Assembly: GCA_900767835.1 (NCBI GenBank)
Contig: CAAGAO010000028.1
Location: 14,907 to 78,906, forward strand
Length of the DNA: 64,000 nucleotides
Reading direction: 5' to 3'
Origin: Clostridia bacterium
GTDB lineage: Bacteria; Bacillota; Clostridia; Christensenellales; UBA1242
Part shown: positions 58,306 to 64,000 of the stretch, one piece after another
Layout: each line of letters opens with the position of its first letter
Position numbering within the stretch: position 1 is the stretch's first letter
Translations under genes and position numbers: made by a program
The notes under the pieces: generated by a model
Seen by the model: the letters and a program-made list of their open reading frames with translations, nothing else
Database searches by the model: none
Told to the model about the DNA's origin: nothing

Positions 58306-59589
58306 TTGATAACAATTTTTAAAAATGCGAAGGTGTTAGATTTAACTCTAGAAAAAGGATATTATAACGGTTATGTTGTAGTAGAAAACGACATAATTAC
58401 CTATGCAGGAGAAAGTGCACCAAAAATAAAAGCCGATAAGGAAGTTGACGTAAAAGGTAATCTATTAATGCCAGGTTTTGTAAACACACATGCACATACA
58501 GCAATGACAATCTTGCGCGGAATAAAAGATGACGCTTCGCTTCAAGACTGGCTTTTTGAAAATGTAGTCCCACGAGAAGGTAAACTTACAAATGAAGATG
58601 TTTACTGGGGGCAAATGTTAGGCATTGCGGAGTATGTAAGAAATGGTATAACCGCAATGGAAGAAAATTATTTTAACTTTGATGGAATGACAAAAGCAAT
58701 AGCAAAAACGGGCATAAGAGCAAGAGTGAGCGTTGGTGCAAAAATTGGAACTCCCGATGGTTATGATTGCTATGCAGATTTAAAAAGTCAATATGATATA
58801 ATCAAAGCGAACACCAATGAAAATTTGGTAAAAGTGTCTTGTTTTGCTCACGCAATTTACACAACAAGTGAAGAAAAATTTTACGATATTCTTCGCTTTG
58901 CCAAAGATTATAATTTGCCACTTGGTATACACCTAGCGGAAACTTTAAAAGAAGCGGGTGATTGCACACAAGAACATAAAGGCTTAACACCGGCAGGATA
59001 TTTAGAAAGTTTAGGCTATTTAGACCGCCCTTGCTTGTGTGCTCATTGCGTACATATGGATAAAGATGACTTGCAAATTTTAGCCGATTACGGAGCATCG
59101 GTGTCAACCTGTCCATCTTCAAATATAAAACTGGCAAGCGGAATAGCACCAGTTTATGCAATGCAAAATAAAGGCATTAATGTTACAATAGGCACAGATG
59201 GTGTAGCATCAAACAACTCGCTGGATATGTTTAAAGAAATGTTTTTGGTTGCAACTTTATCAAAGGTAAGCCTATACGACCCCGCAGTTGTAAATGCAAG
59301 AGAAGTTTTGCAAATGGCAACCATAAATGGCGCAAAAGCAATGGGGCTAAACTCGGGAGAAATTAAAGCGGGCAAAAATGCTGATATTATTTTAGTAAAT
59401 TTAACCGAACCACATATGCAACCATGCGACAATATAATTTCAAACTTAGTGTATAGTGCCAAAGGTAGTGATGTTTACTTTACAATGGTTGGCGGAAATG
59501 TTTTATATGACAACGGGAAATATAATCTTGGTCAAGATATACAAACAATTTATGATAAAGTGAACGAAATAAGAAAAAGAATAGAGTAA
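58306..59589 (+). CDS. mtaD: Amidohydrolase, MTA/SAH deaminase family
   Basis: A 427-residue zinc amidohydrolase of the 5-methylthioadenosine/S-adenosylhomocysteine deaminase group. The metal site is NTHAHTAMTIL (His-x-His), GIHLAETLKE (His), HCVHMDKDDL (His) and GTDGVASNNSLDMF (Asp). A beta-sandwich composite domain flanks the TIM barrel (residues 1-55 and 375-427). It starts with TTG at 58306, which has a good ribosome site (AGGAGAG, 58294-58300). It would help recycle the SAM by-products MTA and SAH; guanine or cytosine-like substrates cannot be ruled out from sequence alone. Confidence 0.85.
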   Translation: MITIFKNAKVLDLTLEKGYYNGYVVVENDIITYAGESAPKIKADKEVDVKGNLLMPGFVNTHAHTAMTILRGIKDDASLQDWLFENVVPREGKLTNEDVYWGQMLGIAEYVRNGITAMEENYFNFDGMTKAIAKTGIRARVSVGAKIGTPDGYDCYADLKSQYDIIKANTNENLVKVSCFAHAIYTTSEEKFYDILRFAKDYNLPLGIHLAETLKEAGDCTQEHKGLTPAGYLESLGYLDRPCLCAHCVHMDKDDLQILADYGASVSTCPSSNIKLASGIAPVYAMQNKGINVTIGTDGVASNNSLDMFKEMFLVATLSKVSLYDPAVVNAREVLQMATINGAKAMGLNSGEIKAGKNADIILVNLTEPHMQPCDNIISNLVYSAKGSDVYFTMVGGNVLYDNGKYNLGQDIQTIYDKVNEIRKRIE

Positions 59590-59792
59590 TTTTAAAATAT
59601 TTATTATAAAGTACATAAAAAATTATTATTTTATTATTTAAAAAACTCTAAATTTATTTATTAAAAAAATTAAATAAATATTAAAATAAAAATAATTTTA
59701 TTTACAAATATAAAAAAAACAAAAAAATAATTTTATTTACAAAAAAAATATATAAAAATCAAAATTAATTACAAAAAAAAGGAATACAAAAA

Positions 59793-61958
59793 ATGGATAT
59801 AGTAGAACAATTAAGTGCTGAATTTAAACTAAAAAAGGAATATTCACAAAACATAATTAACTTGTTAGATGAAGGCTGCACAATACCATTTATCGCACGT
59901 TATAGAAAAGAAATGCATGGATCTTGCGATGACCAAGTTTTAAGAGAATTTGCCGATAGATTAACATATTTACGAAACTTACAAAAACGTAAAGAAGAAG
60001 TAGAGAACTCTATAAAAGAGCAAGAAAAATGGACAGAAGAACTAGAAATCGCCCTAAAAAATGCAAAAACTTTAACTGAAGTAGAAGATATTTATCGCCC
60101 ATATAAACCAAAACGTAAAACTCGTGCAAGCGTGGCAATAGCAAAAGGCTTAGAACCACTAGCAGACATCATTATGGCACAAGAGATTACAACCGATGAG
60201 TTAAATAAAAAAGCCGAAGAATTTATAAACGAAGAAAAAGAAGTTAAATCTGTAGAAGAAGCATTGCAAGGTGCAAAAGACATCATTGCAGAACGCATTT
60301 CCGATGATGCCGAACTTCGCAAAACTTTGCGTCAAGTAATAAAAGATTTTGCTTTAATTAAAACTACTTTGCTAGAAAAAGAAGGCAATGAAGTTTACGA
60401 TATGTATGCAGACCACTCAGAGCCAGTAAAAAACATTCCAAGTCATAGAATTTTAGCTATCAATCGTGGTGAAAAAGAAGAATGCTTAAAGGTTGAGATT
60501 GTACTAGAAGAAAAACTTGCTTTTGATGAAATCGAAAAAGCCTACATAAAGGAAAATTCTAAATTAAAAGAAATTATGCAAGAAATTATAGCCGATAGTT
60601 ATAAACGCCTTCTATTCCCAAGTTTAGAGAACGAATGCCGTACCGACTTAACCGATGTGGCAAACGAACAAGCAATTAAAATGTTTGAAGTAAACTTAAA
60701 ACCTTTGCTTTTGCAATCTCCATTAAAAAATAATGTCATTATGGGTTTTGATCCAGGATATAGAATGGGCTGTAAGGTTGCAATTATAGATAAAAATGGT
60801 GAAGTGTTAGACACAACCGTTGTATATCCAACCCCACCATTCAATAAAACAGAAGAAGCCCTAGAAAAATTAAAAGCCCTTGTCGAAAAAGACAAAGTAG
60901 ACATTGTCGCCGTAGGTAATGGTACAGCAAGTAAAGAATCTGAAATATTCATTTGTGAACTTATAAAACAAGTTAATCGTCCATTAAACTACGCAATGGT
61001 AAACGAAGCAGGTGCATCGGTTTACTCAGCAAGCAAACTAGGTGCAGAAGAATTCCCAGATTACGATGTAAACTTGCGTAGTGCAGTGTCTATTGCAAGA
61101 AGACTTGCCGACCCAATGGCAGAACTTATTAAAATAGATGTTAAATCAATAGGTGTAGGACAATATCAACACGATATGCCACAAAATCGTCTTACCCAAG
61201 TTTTAACCGGTGTTGTAGAAGACTGTGTTAATAGTGTCGGTGTAGACCTTAACTCCGCAAGCCCAAGCCTACTTTCTTATGTTTCAGGGTTAAATTCATC
61301 AATTGCAAAAAACATTGTTGAATATCGTAAAGAGATTAACCATTTTGACTCACGCGAACAACTTTTAAAAGTTAAAAAATTAGGACCAAAAGCCTATGAA
61401 CAATGTGCTGGTTTCTTGCGTATTACAGATGGCGAGAATGTGTTAGATAACACTGCCGTTCACCCAGAAAGTTACCAAAGTGCCGAAAAATTACTAAAAT
61501 TATTCAACTTAACCGATGCTGATGTAAAAGCAAATAATCTAGAAAGTTTGCCAAGTTTGGTAAAATTAAAAGGCGAAGAAAAAGTAGCCGAAGAAATAGG
61601 TGTCGGTGTTCCAACTCTTTTGGATATGGTAAAAGAACTAACAAAACCGGGTAGAGATATTCGTGAAGATATGCCAAAACCAGTTTTAAGAGCCGAACTT
61701 TTAAGCCTAGAAAATCTAAAAGAAGGAATGATAATCAAAGGCACAGTTCGTAATGTTATAGACTTTGGTGCATTTATAGACATAGGCGTTCACCAAGATG
61801 GACTTGTCCATATATCACAAATTTCTAATAAGTTTATAAAACACCCATCAGATGTTTTAACCGTAGGACAACAACTAAATGTAAAAGTGCTATCAGTAGA
61901 TATTCCTAAAAAACGCATATCACTAACCATAAAAGATTGCCCACAAGATGAGAATTAA
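59793..61958 (+). CDS. tex: Tex family RNA-binding transcription accessory protein
   Basis: A 721-residue Tex protein. It has the N-terminal helical region with CTIPFIARYRKEMHG (about residues 29-43), the YqgF-like RNase H fold with GFDPGYRMGCKVAIID near residue 325, tandem helix-hairpin-helix segments (LLSYVSGLNSSIAKNIVEYR, KVKKLGPKAYEQCAGFLR) and a C-terminal S1 domain (GTVRNVIDFGAFIDIGVHQD, about 647-715). Tex resembles the core of eukaryotic Spt6 and influences transcription and toxin expression. The 200-base upstream gap is very AT-rich, with no clear promoter. AAAAGGAA precedes the ATG. Confidence 0.96.
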   Translation: MDIVEQLSAEFKLKKEYSQNIINLLDEGCTIPFIARYRKEMHGSCDDQVLREFADRLTYLRNLQKRKEEVENSIKEQEKWTEELEIALKNAKTLTEVEDIYRPYKPKRKTRASVAIAKGLEPLADIIMAQEITTDELNKKAEEFINEEKEVKSVEEALQGAKDIIAERISDDAELRKTLRQVIKDFALIKTTLLEKEGNEVYDMYADHSEPVKNIPSHRILAINRGEKEECLKVEIVLEEKLAFDEIEKAYIKENSKLKEIMQEIIADSYKRLLFPSLENECRTDLTDVANEQAIKMFEVNLKPLLLQSPLKNNVIMGFDPGYRMGCKVAIIDKNGEVLDTTVVYPTPPFNKTEEALEKLKALVEKDKVDIVAVGNGTASKESEIFICELIKQVNRPLNYAMVNEAGASVYSASKLGAEEFPDYDVNLRSAVSIARRLADPMAELIKIDVKSIGVGQYQHDMPQNRLTQVLTGVVEDCVNSVGVDLNSASPSLLSYVSGLNSSIAKNIVEYRKEINHFDSREQLLKVKKLGPKAYEQCAGFLRITDGENVLDNTAVHPESYQSAEKLLKLFNLTDADVKANNLESLPSLVKLKGEEKVAEEIGVGVPTLLDMVKELTKPGRDIREDMPKPVLRAELLSLENLKEGMIIKGTVRNVIDFGAFIDIGVHQDGLVHISQISNKFIKHPSDVLTVGQQLNVKVLSVDIPKKRISLTIKDCPQDEN

Positions 61959-61995
61959 TCATTGCGAAAACAATTATGTTCCTAACGAAACAATG

Positions 61996-62165
61996 ATTAA
62001 TGAAGACTGATGACTGATGAATTATTGTTAAATTAAAACATTTTTAAGTTATCACAAACTTTTACATTAACACCAAACATTGAACAATCACAAACTTTTG
62101 GCCCCGAACAAAAGGGGCTGGCATTTGCATTGCAAATGACTGAAGGGTTTCCCTTCCTTATAAAA
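61996..62165 (+). repeat. Structured intergenic repeat, copy A
   Basis: About 165 bases upstream of rsuA, related to 62885-63050. Shared blocks include TGATGAATT, TTGTTAAAT, ATCACAAACTTTT and CCCCGAACAAAAGG-GCTG. The 3' half forms hairpins: GCCCC/GGGGC (62101-62119) and CATTTGC/GCAAATG (62122-62138). Confidence 0.7.
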
Positions 62166-62182
62166 AAACAAAAGGACAATTT

Positions 62183-62878
62183 ATGCGTTTAGATAAATTT
62201 GTTTCAAATAATACAAACCTTTCTCGCAGTGAGGCGAGTGGCCAAATTAAAAAAGGAAATGTATGTGTTGATGGCGAAAAAATAACAAGTCCCGACTTTA
62301 AAATTGATGAAAATAAAAATGCCATATCTATAAATGGCGATGTAGTAAACTATCAAAAATATACATACCTAATGCTAAATAAACCGCAAGGAGTTGTTAG
62401 TGCGACAACTGACACTCGCGACAAAACCGTATTAGATTTGTTGCCACCGGAATATAAAAAACAAAATCTTTTCCCTTGTGGTAGATTAGATAAAGACACT
62501 TTGGGACTTGTTATTTTAACCAATAACGGACAAGGTGCACATAAACTCTTAGCACCTAAAAACCATGTAACAAAAGAATATGAATATGAATGTGCAGACT
62601 CGCTAAATTTTGACGATAAGCAAAAGATTGAGCGGGGAATACAACTTAAAGATGGATATACTACCAAACCATGCATAATAGAGCAAATAACTCCGCATAA
62701 AGGAATAATAACTTTAACCGAAGGTAAATATCACGAAATTAAAAGAATGTTTGGTGCGGTAGGAAATAAAATAACTTTTTTAAAACGCATTTCATTCGGA
62801 ACAATAAAACTAGACCCCAACTTATCCTACGGGCAATTTCGCCCACTAACTCCTGAAGAAAAAAGCATTTTTGAATAA
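62183..62878 (+). CDS. rsuA: 16S rRNA pseudouridine synthase RsuA-like
   Basis: A 231-residue RsuA/RluB-family enzyme. The S4 RNA-binding domain occupies residues 1-60 (MRLDKFVSNNTNLSRSEASG). The catalytic motif CGRLDKDTLGLVILTNNG near residue 97 has the nucleophilic Asp. MLNKPQGVVSATTDTRDKTV and GKYHEIKRMFGAVGNK are the other family motifs. At 231 residues with one S4 domain it fits RsuA (U516 of 16S rRNA), though RluB cannot be fully excluded. AAAGGA precedes the ATG. It is flanked by the two copies of a structured repeat. Confidence 0.92.
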   Translation: MRLDKFVSNNTNLSRSEASGQIKKGNVCVDGEKITSPDFKIDENKNAISINGDVVNYQKYTYLMLNKPQGVVSATTDTRDKTVLDLLPPEYKKQNLFPCGRLDKDTLGLVILTNNGQGAHKLLAPKNHVTKEYEYECADSLNFDDKQKIERGIQLKDGYTTKPCIIEQITPHKGIITLTEGKYHEIKRMFGAVGNKITFLKRISFGTIKLDPNLSYGQFRPLTPEEKSIFE

Positions 62879-62884
62879 CAATAT

Positions 62885-63050
62885 AAATGAAAATTGATTG
62901 CTGATGAATTGTTGTTAAATATATTTATTAAGTTTAAGCAATCACAAATTTTTGCATATATACCAGACTTTGAGCAACTACAAACCTTTGCCCCCGAACA
63001 AAAGGAGCTGTCACGCAAATGCGTGACTGAGGGCTTTCCTGCCTATTGAA
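62885..63050 (+). repeat. Structured intergenic repeat, copy B
   Basis: The second copy of the element at 61996, downstream of rsuA. Its hairpin TCACGCA/TGCGTGA replaces CATTTGC/GCAAATG of copy A, so pairing is kept while the bases change. The nearby GCCCC.../GGAGC stem is also kept in outline. Confidence 0.7.
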
Positions 63051-63159
63051 AAAATGATTTAATTAGTGACATTTATACCAATCTCTTAACCAATACAATC
63101 TTGACAAATTATTAAAAAGGTGATATTTTGTATATAAGAATCAAGGAGTACCAATTAAT

Positions 63160-63528
63160 ATGAAGAATATATATAAAGAAATTGAAAGAAAATATTTGCA
63201 AGCAAAAAAATTAAAAGATTTTAATTCTAACGAATTTAATTCTAAAATTGAACAAACAATAAAAGAATTTTATCCAGAAAATAAAGATTTTGACGTTTTA
63301 AAAGTATTGTACGATGGAAAACACTATGTATATGTACAAGGCGTAAGAGTTAATATTGATGAAAATAAAAAGATGTATTTAACGACTCAAAACAACTATG
63401 CCTATGTTTATAGAATGGGTGGCGGAAATGAAATAGCCCACAACGGCTGTCTAACTTGCCAAGACATAGAAAACAACTTAAAAATCAAAGCAGAAATAAA
63501 ACGCCAAAACAATGAATTAAGCAAGTAA
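63160..63528 (+). CDS. Hypothetical protein
   Basis: A 122-residue soluble protein starting MKNIYKEIERKYLQAKK. The N-terminal 45 residues are helical and charged; the middle is a beta-rich stretch (KHYVYVQGVRVNI, NYAYVYRMGGGNEIAHNG) with a single CLTC pair; the end is helical. No known family is recognised. A good AAGGAG precedes the ATG. It is a single gene with a terminator downstream and may be expressed on its own. Confidence 0.6.
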   Translation: MKNIYKEIERKYLQAKKLKDFNSNEFNSKIEQTIKEFYPENKDFDVLKVLYDGKHYVYVQGVRVNIDENKKMYLTTQNNYAYVYRMGGGNEIAHNGCLTCQDIENNLKIKAEIKRQNNELSK

Positions 63529-63555
63529 TAAATTTAAAATAATAATAACAAATTA

Positions 63556-63597
63556 AAAAATCGGAAAAGACTTTAAAAACTCTTTCCCGATTTTTTT
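63556..63597 (+). terminator. Terminator after the 63160 gene
   Basis: AAAAAATCGG and AAAGA pair with TCTTT and CCGATTTTTT around an A-rich loop. T residues follow. Confidence 0.8.
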
Positions 63598-63650
63598 AAC
63601 TCCCAAAACAAAAAATTTTTTCACAAAATCTAAAAACTTTTGAAAAACAT

Positions 63651-63678
63651 TTGACAACGCGGGGGGGGGATATATAAT
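63651..63678 (+). promoter_or_regulatory. Promoter with G9 spacer tract
   Basis: TTGACA (63651-63656), a 16-base spacer containing an uninterrupted run of nine G (63661-63669), and TATAAT (63673-63678). Gain or loss of one G would set the spacer to 17 or 15 bases. It reads toward the surface-protein gene at 63851. Confidence 0.8.
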
Positions 63679-63850
63679 TGATTTAAAGTAAAAATCGAGA
63701 TTTTTACTAAATATTTTTAGACTTTTATGAACTATTCGCAAAATATATTTTAAAAGATTTAAACATTTTTTGTATTAAAAGTATACAAATTTAGATACTA
63801 AAATCAATAAATAATAAATTTTTACAAAATATATAAAAAAGGAGAAAAAA

Positions 63851-64000
63851 ATGAAAAAAAGAAAATTTAATATTTTGCTAAATATTGCAGTGCTATGTAT
63901 GTGTGTTTGTGCAATAGCAATAGGTGTATATTCAGCAAAAAAAGCGACACTTAATGTTAGTGGAACAATCGGCTTTTCTGCACATGATTGTGAAGTTGCA
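63851..64000 (+). CDS. Surface/secreted protein, 3'-partial
   Basis: The first 50 codons of a gene that runs out of the window. The product starts MKKRKFNILLNIAVLCMCVC with a basic-hydrophobic signal or anchor helix, then GVYSAKKATLNVSGTIGFSA and HDCEVA. This closely follows the N-terminus of the BspA-like protein at 7171 (GVYSLTTAKLNISGSIGFTV, HDCKL), so it belongs to the same exported family; whether it also carries leucine-rich repeats is not visible. AAAGGAG lies 7 bases before the ATG. Its promoter has a G9 spacer tract. Confidence 0.8.
   Translation, partial: MKKRKFNILLNIAVLCMCVCAIAIGVYSAKKATLNVSGTIGFSAHDCEVA

Larger units (their letters stand above)
63529..63850 (+). other. Terminator and phase-variable-type promoter region
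   Basis: About 320 bases without a gene. It holds the terminator at 63556, the G9-containing promoter at 63651-63678 and a leader of about 165 bases that is AT-rich and runs to AAAGGAG before the ATG at 63851. Confidence 0.7.

Noticed and set aside
63553..63741. Minus-strand ORF across the G9 tract
   Set aside because: It spans a terminator, the G9 run and a promoter, and has no ribosome site.
1..64000. CRISPR array
   Set aside because: No set of regularly spaced identical repeats with unique spacers was found; the 40-base tandem repeat at 25346 has no spacers and no cas genes are present.

Overview
The window is AT-rich, densely coded DNA from a low-GC Bacillota genome, most likely an uncultured Clostridia-type bacterium. 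Supporting this are the ylxM-ffh-rpsP-khpA order, rsgA-rpe, the tsaE-tsaB-rimI cluster, a PdaB-type polysaccharide deacetylase, Shine-Dalgarno sites close to AGGAGG and a sigma-A-like promoter consensus. The standard genetic code fits: TAA, TAG and TGA all end genes.

Layout. 1-2438 is the 3' end of a phage or prophage late region: a structural protein cut by the window edge, a coiled-coil protein, a BhlA/UviB-like protein and a holin. A broken GLUG-repeat surface protein gene follows (2471-3683). 3813-6089 holds a small hypothetical gene and rpsB-tsf. 6686-8541 is a divergent pair of an XRE regulator and a BspA-type leucine-rich-repeat surface protein that share operator-like palindromes. 8971-16494 carries priA, a Nudix hydrolase, a hypothetical gene, a membrane-anchored metzincin-like protease, rsgA-rpe and a HipA-like kinase. 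16594-20328 is a tandem pair of GLUG proteins with nearly identical 5' halves. 20535-27180 holds a degenerate ABC ATPase, murA-ftsQ, a uracil-DNA-glycosylase-like gene, tRNA-Val(TAC), a double-HTH regulator, pdaB and a two-OB-fold SSB-like gene. 27425-40466 is mostly housekeeping: argS, a LysR regulator with thyX, lepA, hemW, ylxM-ffh-rpsP-khpA and pyk. 40472-42748 (minus) is an amino-sugar locus with a GlmU acetyltransferase domain, glmM and a deleted, frameshifted glmS relic. 42948-45544 (minus) carries a putative Mn transporter coupled to a 17-residue-repeat solenoid protein, then a secreted protein. 45740-55240 has a small ferredoxin, a Ppx/GppA-like protein, an ABC importer without a binding protein, a YkvI-like transporter, a PAP2 phosphatase, tsaE-tsaB-rimI, and an alpha/beta hydrolase with a membrane-anchored Mur ligase. 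The end carries a Lys-rich hypothetical gene, dinB, mtaD, tex, rsuA, a hypothetical gene and the start of a surface-protein gene behind a promoter with a G9 spacer tract.

Several signals go beyond gene content. (1) The G9 tract between TTGACA and TATAAT at 63651-63678 looks like a phase-variable promoter for a surface protein. (2) At least seven genes have a good promoter whose -10 box ends only 6-8 bases before the start codon and no Shine-Dalgarno site, so leaderless mRNAs seem routine. (3) Three genes are followed by multi-hairpin, cloverleaf-like terminators with different sequences but the same fold. (4) Surface proteins recur as families with shared ends and variable middles, consistent with host-interface variation. 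(5) UDP-GlcNAc synthesis is visibly decaying at this locus.
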